Part shown: positions 27,126 to 35,092 of the stretch, piece after piece | How positions within the stretch are numbered: position 1 is the stretch's first letter | How the letters are laid out: the number at the start of each line of letters is the position of its first letter | Source: Paenibacillus tyrphae | GTDB lineage: Bacteria > Bacillota > Bacilli > Paenibacillales > NBRC-103111 | Reading direction: 5' to 3' | Assembly (NCBI RefSeq): GCF_024158745.1 | Contig: NZ_JAMZAW010000011.1 | Location: 124,001 to 188,000 of the forward strand | DNA length: 64,000 nt | Translations under genes and position numbers: made by a program | The notes under the pieces: generated by a model | What the model was told of the DNA's origin: nothing | What the model saw: the letters and a program-made list of their open reading frames with translations, nothing else | Databases searched by the model: none

Positions 27126-27134
27126 TGCTATAAT
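27126..27134 (+). promoter_or_regulatory. Extended -10 promoter before the PNPOx-like gene
   Basis: TGCTATAAT at 27126-27134, a full extended -10 element; the -35 position (about 27106-27111) is poor. A further TTGACA at 27032 and the inverted repeat GATAC/GTATC at 27056-27071 lie upstream. Start of transcription expected near 27141. Confidence 0.5.
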
Positions 27135-27175
27135 GGTCTTAGAATCGGAGACAAACCTTTACAGGAGGGGAACCT

Positions 27176-27628
27176 ATGGCCGAAACGATCACAGCCTTAT
27201 CGGAACAGCTCTTCGATCTACTCCAAAAAGATTCGTTTGCTCTCTTAAGCACGATCGATCATGAAACCGGTTCGCCTGCGACAAACGCCATTTCGTGGCT
27301 ATTCGCTAAAGACCAGACGACGGTTCGTTTTGCGGTCGACCAGCGTTCGCGCATTTTGACGAACATCAAGCAGCGTGCGCATGTGAATTTGACGGTTATC
27401 GGCGCCGGCTCCGTCTTCGTGATTTACGGAAGCGCGCGTCAGGTTGCCGAAGCTCTTGACGGGGTTCCGTTCAAGCTGGCTTGCTATGATATTGACATTG
27501 CCTCGGTGCGCGATGCGATGTTCTACGGAGCGCGCATTTCCGTTGCGCCTGAATATGAAAAAACGTACGACAAGCGTGCCGCTGAGAAGCTGGACACGCA
27601 GGTGTTCGACGCAATGCAAAAAGCCTAA
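27176..27628 (+). CDS. Pyridoxamine 5'-phosphate oxidase-like (FMN-binding split barrel) protein
   Basis: 150 residues. Single split-barrel fold: LLQKDSFALLSTIDHETGSPATNAIS is the typical first hairpin, followed by TVRFAVDQRSRILTNIKQRAHVNLTVIG, where the Arg/Ser/Ile region normally contacts the FMN phosphate. This family includes flavin reductases and general-stress proteins as well as true PNP oxidases; the short length argues against a vitamin B6 role. Good AGGAGGGG ribosome site, own promoter upstream and own terminator downstream. Confidence 0.75.
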   Translation: MAETITALSEQLFDLLQKDSFALLSTIDHETGSPATNAISWLFAKDQTTVRFAVDQRSRILTNIKQRAHVNLTVIGAGSVFVIYGSARQVAEALDGVPFKLACYDIDIASVRDAMFYGARISVAPEYEKTYDKRAAEKLDTQVFDAMQKA

Positions 27629-27656
27629 GACCGTTTGCCGTCCTAGGCTTTTTTTC
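27618..27656. terminator. Bidirectional terminator between convergent genes
   Basis: AAAAAGCCTA / TAGGCTTTTT stem overlapping the stop of the plus-strand gene and serving the converging lipoprotein gene as well. Confidence 0.8.
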
Positions 27657-27699
27657 CACCTCAAAAGACCGTTACAGTTTGCTGCCTGGAACTTGCGGA

Positions 27700-28227
27700 T
27701 TACCTTTGACCGGGTGGCTGCGATTGCAGCGGATTCACGTCACGCGGCATCTGCGGAACGATTCTGCCGATAATGGCCGCCATTTCCTCGGCGAAGCCGT
27801 TGATCGGCCTGCCGTTCATCGCTTGCTGCCTGATGTTCCACAAGCGCTGGTTTAAATCCATATCCGCGGTTACAAGCGCATCCACTCCGTACGGATCTTT
27901 TTTGAGCGCCTCCGCGACAGACAGCTTGATCGTTCCGACTTTCGCGCGATCCATTGCAGGCGGGACGTTGATTCCCACGACGGCCGTATTGCCGAAGACG
28001 ACGCAATTGGCGCTCTCCACATTCGGCACGCTGACGGCGATTTGCTCCAGCCTGTTGGCCACGGAGCGGGGGTCCTGAATTTCTTTTTTCTGCGGTGCCG
28101 TTTGCTTCACTTGTACTTGCCGGTTCGAATCGGCGCTCTGCGAGGGGGCAGCTCCATTTTTTGGTGCTTGGTTACATCCTGACACGACAGCGGACAACAT
28201 CAAGAGGGTCGCGACAAACAATTTCAT
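27700..28227 (-). CDS. YhcN/YlaJ-family sporulation lipoprotein
   Basis: 175 residues from ATG 28227 (AAGGA about 10 bases upstream). Signal peptide with lipobox VVSGC, Cys at about 18, then a linker and a YhcN/YlaJ domain: VANRLEQIAVSVPNVESANC, VVGINVPPAMDR, VSVAEALKKDPYGVDALVTAD. These are spore or forespore-membrane lipoproteins linked to germination. In B. subtilis ylaJ lies beside the PIN-PhoH gene ylaK, and here the next gene (divergent) is exactly that type. Confidence 0.85.
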   Translation of the reverse strand: MKLFVATLLMLSAVVSGCNQAPKNGAAPSQSADSNRQVQVKQTAPQKKEIQDPRSVANRLEQIAVSVPNVESANCVVFGNTAVVGINVPPAMDRAKVGTIKLSVAEALKKDPYGVDALVTADMDLNQRLWNIRQQAMNGRPINGFAEEMAAIIGRIVPQMPRDVNPLQSQPPGQR

Positions 28228-28330
28228 CAGCAATCGTCCTTTCTTTTCGTCATCGGCTTTGGCTAGTTTGTCCTGACGGGAAAATTCCTATGTATTGAGC
28301 CGAACCAAACACCGAACCTGGGAGGGACTC

Positions 28331-29668
28331 ATGATGAAAAAAATTTATGTGCTGGACACCAATGTGCTGTTGCAGGATCCGAACGCGATCTATGCTTTTG
28401 AAGATAACGATATTATTATTCCGGCGGTCGTATTGGAGGAAATCGACTCCAAGAAACGCAACGCCGACGAATTGGGGCGCAATGCGCGCCAAATCTCCCG
28501 GATGCTCGACGGGCTCCGCAGCGACGGCCGGCTGTTTGAAGGTATCGGGCTTCCCGGCGGCGGCAGCTTGAAGGTGGAGCTGAACCATCGGAGCTTCACG
28601 AAGCTGCAGGAAGTGTTCGCCGAAGTGACAAATGATAACCGCATTTTGGCGGTGGCACTTAATTATTTGCTCGAAGAGAAGGAAAAATCCGACCCGAAGC
28701 CGGTTATTCTGGTCAGCAAGGACGTGCTCGTCCGGATCAAAGCCGACGTCCTGGGCATTACGGCGCAAGATTATTTGACGGACCGGGTCGTTAACGTGGC
28801 CGGAGATATTTACACCGGGCTTTTGACCCTGCTGGTGCACCCTTCGGTCATCGACGAGTTTTACACGTACCGCTATTTAAGCATCAATTCGCTGCAGCTC
28901 GGCTATACGCTTCATCCGCACGAATTCGTCATCCTGAAAGACGAGATGGGCACCAGCAAGTCGGCGCTGCTTAAAGTGAATGCCGACGGGAAGAAACTGG
29001 AGCCGCTTTACCTCAGCAACGATCCGATCTGGGGAATCGCGGCGCGGAATGCCCAGCAGCGGATGGCGCTGGAGCTGCTGCTTAACGACGATATTCCGCT
29101 GGTCACGCTGACGGGCAAAGCAGGTACGGGGAAAACGCTGCTGACGCTTGCCGCAGGCTTATTGAAGGTCGAGGACGAAAGAAAGTATAAGAAGCTGCTG
29201 ATTGCCCGTCCCGTCGTTCCGATGGGCAAGGACATCGGTTACTTGCCGGGAGAAAAAGAAGAAAAGCTGCGGCCGTGGATGCAGCCGATTTACGATAATT
29301 TGGAATATTTGTTCGATACGAAAAAGCCGGGCGATATCGATAAAATATTGGCGGGGCTCGGCAGCATTCAAGTCGAGGCGCTGACCTACATCCGCGGGCG
29401 GTCCATTCCCGGCCAGTTCATCATCATCGACGAAGCGCAGAACTTGTCCAAGCACGAGGTGAAAACGATCGTTTCCCGCGTCGGCGAGGGCAGTAAAATT
29501 GTCCTGCTGGGCGATCCGGAGCAGATCGATCATCCGTATCTAGACGCCTCAAGCAACGGCCTTACGTACGTTGTAGAGCGCTTTAAGGAGCAAGCGATCA
29601 GCGGGCACATCATGCTGGAGCGCGGGGAGCGCTCGCATCTGGCGCAGCTTGCCGCCGATCTGCTGTAG
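28331..29668 (+). CDS. ylaK: PIN-domain PhoH family ATPase (YlaK type)
   Basis: 445 residues. An N-terminal PIN nuclease domain (VLDTNVLLQDP at about 7-17, ILAVALNYL and VLVSKD-type acidic residues up to ~140) is fused to a PhoH ATPase with GKAGTGKT at ~261-268 and FIIIDEAQNLS near 364. PIN-PhoH proteins unwind and cut RNA in other bacteria. Two adjacent ATGs (28331 and 28334) follow GGAGGG; 28331 is chosen. Unlike the short PhoH at 36 this one carries its own nuclease. Followed by a strong terminator. Confidence 0.92.
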   Translation: MMKKIYVLDTNVLLQDPNAIYAFEDNDIIIPAVVLEEIDSKKRNADELGRNARQISRMLDGLRSDGRLFEGIGLPGGGSLKVELNHRSFTKLQEVFAEVTNDNRILAVALNYLLEEKEKSDPKPVILVSKDVLVRIKADVLGITAQDYLTDRVVNVAGDIYTGLLTLLVHPSVIDEFYTYRYLSINSLQLGYTLHPHEFVILKDEMGTSKSALLKVNADGKKLEPLYLSNDPIWGIAARNAQQRMALELLLNDDIPLVTLTGKAGTGKTLLTLAAGLLKVEDERKYKKLLIARPVVPMGKDIGYLPGEKEEKLRPWMQPIYDNLEYLFDTKKPGDIDKILAGLGSIQVEALTYIRGRSIPGQFIIIDEAQNLSKHEVKTIVSRVGEGSKIVLLGDPEQIDHPYLDASSNGLTYVVERFKEQAISGHIMLERGERSHLAQLAADLL

Positions 29669-29681
29669 GTAGCCTTAGTAA

Positions 29682-29732
29682 AAAAACGGTGATGCCAACG
29701 ATACGAAATCTATCGCGGCACCACCGTTTTTT
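29682..29732. terminator. Bidirectional terminator between ylaK and the converging unknown gene
   Basis: AAAACGGTGATGCC pairs with GGCACCACCGTTTT (one mismatch), with an A-run on one side and a T-run on the other. Confidence 0.8.
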
Positions 29733-29766
29733 CGTGGAAATGAACTACTCCAGCATCTCCTGTGCT

Positions 29767-30308
29767 TTACTGTTCCGGCGAATAAATCCATTCCACAACC
29801 CCGCCGTAGGCGCGGGCAATGCCTTCCGCAAGCTCGGCCAGCTGGGCTTCGATGGCGAAGGCAGAGCCGTCTCCCGGCTCGGGCCAGGCTGCAAGCAAAT
29901 GCTCCTCAAGCTGCGCTTCCGCCTGCTGCGGCTCGAAGGCCGCCCGAGCGTACCGTTCGTATCCGTTGCAGGCCTGAGTCGGAATACGGCGACGAGCTCC
30001 GCATACAGATAAACGTTCTCCAGGCGGCTGACAAAGCCGTAATCGCCGAAGGCCGGATACGTCGTGACCGGAGCCGGAAGCAGCAGCACGTTTAGCTCCT
30101 CGGACGGAATGACGTATTGCTCCAAAATAGGCATAAGCCGCTCCAGCTCTTCCGGGGACGAAAAAATCATCAGCTCCTTGTCGCGGTCGAACAAGGCGGT
30201 CTTTCCGGCCAGCGCTTTGACAATCTGGGCATAATAGCCGGCCCGCTTGCCTTCGGGTAGATCCAGGGCTGCCGCATATTTGAGAACGGGCTCCGTCAAC
30301 GTCTTCAC
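29767..30308 (-). pseudogene. Unknown protein gene broken by a single-base frameshift
   Basis: From ATG 30308 the frame reads about 107 sensible residues (MKTLTEPVLKYAAALDLPEG to YLYAELVAVF), then becomes Arg/Ser/Pro-rich and ends at 29745. In the neighbouring frame, from about 29985 downward, a normal-looking protein continues (CNGYERYARAAFEPQQAEAQ, then an alternating helix and VVEWIYSPEQ) to a TAA at 29767. One base gained or lost at about 29970-29990 joins them into a ~180-residue soluble protein. The family is not recognised. It may be a true pseudogene or a sequencing error; the site is not a homopolymer. Confidence 0.7.
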
Positions 30309-30341
30309 GCTCCTCTTCTTCCGGGGCGGCTCAGCTTAAAG

Positions 30342-31457
30342 TTATAAGGCCAGTTTCAGCATGATGCTTAACTTTCCTTCCTCCAGCCGGACGCCAGTCA
30401 CTTGCAAAAACGAGGCGATATTTTGGGGGTAGATCCCCAGATCAAAGCTTTTTTCGAATTCCTCCACTGTGGTGGAGGGCAGGGAAAAGCCGTTGAACTG
30501 CATTTCCAGAATCCGAAACCGGATAAACGGTTTGCTTGTTCCGTCGTCCATCGCGGCCATTTCGTAGCTTCCCCGGATCATGACCGCAATATCGCCGTCC
30601 TGCCCGGAGGCCGATACTTGATCGGGATAGAAGTGAAACGTCAGATTGCGGAACCGCTCGTTTTTTTTACGCAAAAAGTCATTCAGCTCGCTGTCCGTCA
30701 TCTGAAACGTATAATTTACCCCGTTCATGACCAGATTGCCGTTCTTGTTCTTGCCACCGCCGGACGTCACCAGCTCGGGAAGCTGCTGCATCGCGCCCGC
30801 AAGCGCTTGGAAGTACGTCTTGAACAGCGGGATGCCTTTGTCCTCCCACAGCTTGTTGAGCTCGAGCATCTGCTGCTGAAGCAGCGCCGCCTGCTCCTTG
30901 CTATCGGCGAGTTGATCGTTCACTTCTTTCTGGAGCGCGGCAAGCCGTTCCCGCTGCTGCAAGTAACGCTCTTTCGTCCGCTGCAGGGAGGTATGGGCTT
31001 CAGCCAGCTCTTTTTTGACCGAGGTCAGCCGCTGCCATGCATCCGTATGACGCTGCAGCGCTTGTTTATCGTTGCGCAGAATCATTTGCAGGTAGTCGAG
31101 CACCGAAACCGCATCGGAGAATGAACCTACCGAGAACAGCAGCGCCCAGAGTGAATCGCGGTCGCCCATGTAATAAGAACGGACGACTTTGGCGGCGTGT
31201 ATTTTCGCCTCGCTTGTGGAATGCTCCGCTTCGCGAATTTGCTGCTCTGCGCTTTGCATCTGTACCTGGAGCTTGATTTCCTGGTCGGTAATGCGGCTTA
31301 GCTCTTGATCGATCTCATAGATGGTAAGGCCTTTCTGCAGCAAGCTTCTATCCGCTTGTCCGCTTTCCGCATATGCGGAATAGGGCCACAAGGCGGATAA
31401 ACATCCGTATACCGAGAAAAGCGCAAGGATAGCCCATTGGCGTATATGCACACGCAT
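30342..31457 (-). CDS. Secreted coiled-coil protein with possible lipid-binding C-terminus
   Basis: 371 residues. Signal peptide (about 1-31, ending SAYAES), then a long coiled coil (about 45-225) containing VVRSYYMGDRDSLWALLFSV and FSDAVSVLDYLQMILR, the pattern of the PcsB/CwlO N-terminal coiled coil. There is no NlpC/P60 or CHAP domain. Instead the C-terminal ~125 residues have a beta pattern ending in FDLGIYPQNIASFLQVTGVR and a final strand, reminiscent of phospholipid-binding DUF2993/LmeA-like domains; that resemblance is my inference. Next to a lipoprotein gene transcribed in the same direction. Confidence 0.65.
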   Translation of the reverse strand: MRVHIRQWAILALFSVYGCLSALWPYSAYAESGQADRSLLQKGLTIYEIDQELSRITDQEIKLQVQMQSAEQQIREAEHSTSEAKIHAAKVVRSYYMGDRDSLWALLFSVGSFSDAVSVLDYLQMILRNDKQALQRHTDAWQRLTSVKKELAEAHTSLQRTKERYLQQRERLAALQKEVNDQLADSKEQAALLQQQMLELNKLWEDKGIPLFKTYFQALAGAMQQLPELVTSGGGKNKNGNLVMNGVNYTFQMTDSELNDFLRKKNERFRNLTFHFYPDQVSASGQDGDIAVMIRGSYEMAAMDDGTSKPFIRFRILEMQFNGFSLPSTTVEEFEKSFDLGIYPQNIASFLQVTGVRLEEGKLSIMLKLAL

Positions 31458-31554
31458 GTCCCTCCCGTCCTTTCAACTAAAGATTATCATAGGAATGGGA
31501 AAAACATGACAAAAAAATTCCACGGCGCTATGCCATGGAAGGGCTTCCGTCACA

Positions 31555-32496
31555 TTACTTTTTGCCCGCTTGAGGCTTGGGGAGCAATCGTAAAATGTCT
31601 TCCGCACGTTTTACCTGCTTCGGCGTTTCTTTCGTAAAGGCAGGCGTCTGATTGATCTCTTGCACCTTGTACGTCCATTCCACGCTGTTTTTCGCATCGT
31701 TGCCGCCTTCGACCGAAAAATAAAGCTTTCCGGTTTGCTCGCGGATAAAACCTTGATTGTCGATCAGGATACTTAGCGTCGTAGGAGCTTCGATCTTGAT
31801 CCGCTCCAGCGAAGTTTTCCACTCTCCGGTTTGTCCCGTTCCGCTCAGTCCGCTGGTCATCAGCTCGTTAAGCACGGACGGCAGGGCGGTGGTGAAATAT
31901 TTTGCCGCTTCCTGTTTGTTCTTGTCCGTCACCGTAAGCGTAATGCGCTTCGCCGGTTCCCCGTCGGCAAGCTTCTCGTCCTTGCTGCCGGGCTCCAGCC
32001 AGTTCGGGTTGACACCTTCCAGCAGCTTGCCGGTCAGGGAAGCGCTCAGCCTTCCGGTGTTTTTGAGCTTGTCCGCTTGCTTGTCCAGCGGCAGCATCAA
32101 ATATTCGTCCGCCTTTGTAATGGCTGGCATCTGCAGATACATTTTGTTATCTTTAAGAAGAAACGGCAGTTCGATGGGCGAAGCCGCGCCTTTCGGCGTT
32201 AGTTTGACCGAGGCTTCCATTCGGACCGGATCTGCCAGCGAAACGAGTCCGCTGTAGTCGAATTTGCTTTCTTTGACCAGGCCTAGCAAAGCGGCAGTTA
32301 CCGGTTGCGAGCCCGAAAATAAAGAAGCGTCCAGCTTCAGCTCCGCTTCCCCGGCATATCGGTAGCTTTGGATTTGCTCCTGCTTGGCGACCGCTTGCAT
32401 CAAATCCTGCTTCACCTGCTGATGATCGGTGCAGGCGGACGTGAGCAAAACGGTGCAGCTTATAAGCGCCGCGCAGAAGATGGTTCGTGGTTTCAA
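31555..32496 (-). CDS. Lipoprotein of unknown function, LolA/DUF6612-like layout
   Basis: About 313 residues from a TTG (two adjacent TTGs at 32499 and 32496 follow GGAGAGGAAG). Signal peptide with lipobox LLTSAC (Cys about 21-22), then a soluble domain of antiparallel strands: RYAGEAELKLDASL, FDYSGLVSLADPVRMEASVKL, LPFLLKDNKMYLQMPA. That strand pattern is typical of half-barrel lipoproteins of the LolA/LppX/DUF6612 kind, which hold lipid-like ligands. No specific function can be given. About 100 bases upstream of, and in line with, the coiled-coil gene. Confidence 0.68.
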   Translation of the reverse strand: MKPRTIFCAALISCTVLLTSACTDHQQVKQDLMQAVAKQEQIQSYRYAGEAELKLDASLFSGSQPVTAALLGLVKESKFDYSGLVSLADPVRMEASVKLTPKGAASPIELPFLLKDNKMYLQMPAITKADEYLMLPLDKQADKLKNTGRLSASLTGKLLEGVNPNWLEPGSKDEKLADGEPAKRITLTVTDKNKQEAAKYFTTALPSVLNELMTSGLSGTGQTGEWKTSLERIKIEAPTTLSILIDNQGFIREQTGKLYFSVEGGNDAKNSVEWTYKVQEINQTPAFTKETPKQVKRAEDILRLLPKPQAGKK

Positions 32497-32588
32497 CAAG
32501 GCTCTGCTTCCTCTCCTATTTTTCTCATCCTATTATAGCGAGTAGGGGAAGTTTTGTCTTTAGTAATTTGGCGAGAGGCGGTAGGCGC

Positions 32589-33716
32589 ATGAAAACGGAG
32601 CAGGCGAACGATTCCCCGCTGCTGCAAGCGATTCGGGAACAGATTGAAATGCAGCCGGACCGGGCGATTTCGTTCCGGGACTATATGGATTTGTGCTTGT
32701 ATCATCCGAGCCTGGGCTATTATATGAATTCGAATCGCAAAATCGGCCGGGCGGGCGACTTTTATACGAGCTCTTCGGTCGGCAGCGTGCTAGGCGACAT
32801 GCTGGCCTCCTACGTTCGGAGCTTTGCGGAAACGCGGAGCGGCGATATTTGCTTAACGGAGTGGGGAGGGGGCGACGGAGCTTTAGCGAGACAAATGCTT
32901 GACGCCATCCGAAGCGGCTCTCCCGCGCTGTATGCGCGGCTGCGCTTCATCAGCGTCGAAAAGAGCCCCGTCCACCGGAGCCTTCAATCGGAGGCTCTAG
33001 CGCCTCATACGGGGCTTGTGAGCTATGTCACGGCCGAGGAATGGCACGCGGCGGGCCCTTGGCTCAACACGCTGGTATTGTCCAACGAGCTGCCGGACGC
33101 CTTTCCGGTGTACCGGATCGTTAGCCGCGAAGCCGGATGGCGCGAAATTCGGGTTGGTTGGGATGACGAACGAAACTGCCTGACGGAGGTGGAAAGCCCG
33201 TTATCGGGCGGCGAGCTTGAGGTCTTTATCTGCAAGGAAGCGATTCCGTCGAGAACGGGTCAGCAATTCGAAGTCAATTTGGACGCGCTGCGCTGGCTTC
33301 GGGCGGTTGCCGGCAGCTTGGGGAACGGAAGTGTGCTGCTGACGATCGACTACGGGCACGTCAGGGAAGAGCTGTACGCTCCGCATCGGATGAACGGAAC
33401 GCTGCTGTGTTACCGGAAGCACCAGGCTTCCGATACGCCGCTGCAGTTCCCGGGCGAACAGGATATGACCGCCCATGTCAATTTCAGCGCATTGATCGAT
33501 GCGGGGAAGGAAGCGGGGCTAGAGCCTTCGGGCCTGCTAAGCCAGAAGCAATTTTTGCTGGAGCAGGGATTGCTTGACGAGCTGAGCGATCATGACGCCC
33601 GGGACCCGTTTTCGCCGCAAGCCCGGCGCAATCGGGCCATTCGGCAATTGCTCCTCAGCGACCGGATGAGCGAGCTGTTTAAGGTTTTGATTCAAAAGAA
33701 AGGCGAACCGCACTGA
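32589..33716 (+). CDS. MidA/NDUFAF7-family (DUF185) SAM-dependent methyltransferase
   Basis: 375 residues from ATG 32589 (GAGAGGCGG upstream; the frame is open to 32487). The family signature is visible: ISFRDYMDLCLYHPSLGYYM, AGDFYTSSSVGSVLGDML, the SAM motif LTEWGGGDGALARQML, then LSNELPDAFPVYRI, and a C-terminal LLTIDYGHVREELY. The eukaryotic relative dimethylates a complex I subunit arginine; the bacterial substrate is unknown. Divergent from the lipoprotein gene. Confidence 0.85.
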   Translation: MKTEQANDSPLLQAIREQIEMQPDRAISFRDYMDLCLYHPSLGYYMNSNRKIGRAGDFYTSSSVGSVLGDMLASYVRSFAETRSGDICLTEWGGGDGALARQMLDAIRSGSPALYARLRFISVEKSPVHRSLQSEALAPHTGLVSYVTAEEWHAAGPWLNTLVLSNELPDAFPVYRIVSREAGWREIRVGWDDERNCLTEVESPLSGGELEVFICKEAIPSRTGQQFEVNLDALRWLRAVAGSLGNGSVLLTIDYGHVREELYAPHRMNGTLLCYRKHQASDTPLQFPGEQDMTAHVNFSALIDAGKEAGLEPSGLLSQKQFLLEQGLLDELSDHDARDPFSPQARRNRAIRQLLLSDRMSELFKVLIQKKGEPH

Positions 33717-33738
33717 AGCTTGCGGTTCGCCTTTCTTG
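33699..33738. terminator. Bidirectional terminator
   Basis: Perfect 14-bp stem AAAGGCGAACCGCA / TGCGGTTCGCCTTT with an 8-base loop, spanning the stop codon of the methyltransferase gene; also placed to end the converging DUF2626 gene. Confidence 0.85.
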
Positions 33739-33775
33739 TCTTCGTATTCGCTTACTTTTTTCCGGACTGGCAGGT

Positions 33776-34006
33776 TTAGATGGACATTTTGAAAAATGAC
33801 CAGTAGGTAAACCCTGTAAACGAAACAATCATGTACCCCCAAAAAATCAATATGTAGGCACGTTCGGACAATTTCATGTATCCTAACAGCGTGAAAATCG
33901 CCGTCTGGGCGAAAAAGATGAGCGCCATCGGAATGAAGTCGCCGGCTAACGCCATGAGCCCGATTACAAGCGTCCAGAAGCCGAGAACGCGAAACATGCG
34001 ATCCAT
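33776..34006 (-). CDS. DUF2626 membrane protein (YqgY type)
   Basis: 76 residues, almost entirely three hydrophobic helices: MDRMFRVLGFWTLVIGLMAL, FIPMALIFFAQTAIFTLLGY, and AYILIFWGYMIVSFTGFTYW. The start MDRMFRVLGFWT and the GYMKLSERAY loop are the DUF2626 pattern. Function unknown; widely kept in Bacillales. It has a near-consensus promoter on the minus strand. Confidence 0.82.
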   Translation of the reverse strand: MDRMFRVLGFWTLVIGLMALAGDFIPMALIFFAQTAIFTLLGYMKLSERAYILIFWGYMIVSFTGFTYWSFFKMSI

Positions 34007-34054
34007 CCTGTATCCCCCTCTCTTTGGTCACGATCGATATACGTACTATCCAAC

Positions 34055-34083
34055 ATTATAGCGAAAGCCTTCCTGCGTGTAAA
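34055..34083 (-). promoter_or_regulatory. Promoter of the DUF2626 gene
   Basis: On the minus strand: TTTACA (34083-34078), 17-base spacer, TATAAT (34060-34055), about 50 bases before the ATG. The rest of the roughly 300-base divergent gap up to rsfA holds only the forespore-type promoter listed next. Confidence 0.75.
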
Positions 34084-34159
34084 CGCCCAATCCGTGACGA
34101 AATTTAGTCAATTTTTTTGCCCTTCGCATAATATCGTTGCCCAAATCCGCCTAAACGAT

Positions 34160-34189
34160 GTATGACTGCCTTGAAAATTGGCAATACAA
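34160..34189 (+). promoter_or_regulatory. Forespore sigma (sigma-F/sigma-G) type promoter of rsfA
   Basis: GTATG at 34160-34164, a 15-base spacer, then GGCAATACAA at 34180-34189. This fits the known forespore consensus (GYWTA-N15-GGNRANANTW) except for one -35 base and one -10 base. B. subtilis rsfA is known to be forespore-expressed, which agrees. Inferred start near 34196 gives a leader of about 110 bases. Confidence 0.5.
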
Positions 34190-34306
34190 ATTACTAGAAA
34201 AGTATTCTATGAACTCTACCATGGGCATAGAGATAAAGTAACGCAGCACTTTATGCATCACGAACATAGATGCGGATGAACCTATAGGGGTTAGGAGGAC
34301 GGCTTG

Positions 34307-34957
34307 ATGACGGCAATCAGACAAGACGCTTGGAGCGAGGAAGACGATTTGATATTGGCGGAGGTGACGTTAAGACATATTCGCGAAGGCAGCACGCAGC
34401 TGTCCGCTTTTGAGGAAGTGGGCGAAAAAATAGGTAGAACTGCGGCCGCTTGCGGTTTCCGCTGGAACAGCTTCGTCCGCAAGAAATACGAGGCGGCGAT
34501 TCAGATCGCCAAAGCGCAGCGCCAAAAAAGGAATCAGCACCGCAAGCATGCGAGCGCGTTCGCATCCGTTGCGGGCAGCGGCATGGGCGGCCCTTTGGTC
34601 TCGGAAGGCGCAGTGCGCAGCGACGGGATCGTGGAAGAATTGTCGATCGACGCCGTTATCCGCTTCCTGCGGCAGTGGAAAGGAAGCTATCAGGAAATGG
34701 TGCGGCACGTAAGGCAGCTTGAGAAGGAACTGAACGACAAGCAGGATGAGCTTGAGCGGCTTCGCACTCTTAACGACGAACTTAGTCGGCAGGTTAGCGA
34801 CGTTTCGACCGATTATCGCGTCGTGAACGACGATTACAAAGCGCTTATCCAGATTATGGACCGGGCCCGCAAGCTTGCTTTTCTGGCAGAGGAAGAAGAG
34901 GAAAGCAAAACCCGCTTTAAAATGGATGAAAACGGGAATCTGGAACGGATCGAATAA
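34307..34957 (+). CDS. rsfA: RsfA-family prespore-specific transcriptional regulator
   Basis: 216 residues from ATG 34307 with TTAGGAGG 8 bases upstream (a TTG at 34304 is also in frame). N-terminal Myb/SANT-like DNA-binding helix-turn-helix: [20 protein letters not shown] and [20 protein letters not shown], the RsfA signature; a basic linker, then a coiled coil (about 120-175, [20 protein letters not shown]). RsfA tunes sigma-F-dependent genes in the forespore. Own forespore-type promoter and downstream terminator. Confidence 0.9.
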   Translation: MTAIRQDAWSEEDDLILAEVTLRHIREGSTQLSAFEEVGEKIGRTAAACGFRWNSFVRKKYEAAIQIAKAQRQKRNQHRKHASAFASVAGSGMGGPLVSEGAVRSDGIVEELSIDAVIRFLRQWKGSYQEMVRHVRQLEKELNDKQDELERLRTLNDELSRQVSDVSTDYRVVNDDYKALIQIMDRARKLAFLAEEEEESKTRFKMDENGNLERIE

Positions 34958-34982
34958 CCGGAACCGTCTCATAAAAAGGGAG

Positions 34983-35026
34983 AAACCCCCGAATCGGGCT
35001 GCCATGAGCACCCGTTCCGGGGTTTT
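34983..35026 (+). terminator. Terminator after rsfA
   Basis: AAACCCCCGAATCGGG pairs with CCCGTTCCGGGGTTTT (two imperfect positions), T-run at the end. Confidence 0.75.
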
Positions 35027-35055
35027 GTGCGTGTCCCGCCATTTTTTGCTATGAT
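35025..35055 (+). promoter_or_regulatory. Possible panE promoter
   Basis: Extended -10 TGCTATGAT at 35047-35055; weak TTGTGC 19 bases upstream of the hexamer. Overlaps the end of the rsfA terminator. Confidence 0.4.
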
Positions 35056-35092
35056 AGACTGAACAAACTTTTACACGCACGGGGGAGAGACA

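Noticed and set aside
34203-34231. A second forespore promoter GTATT...GGCATAG before rsfA
   Set aside because: Spacer is 16-17 bases with a poor -10; the site at 34160 is a better match.
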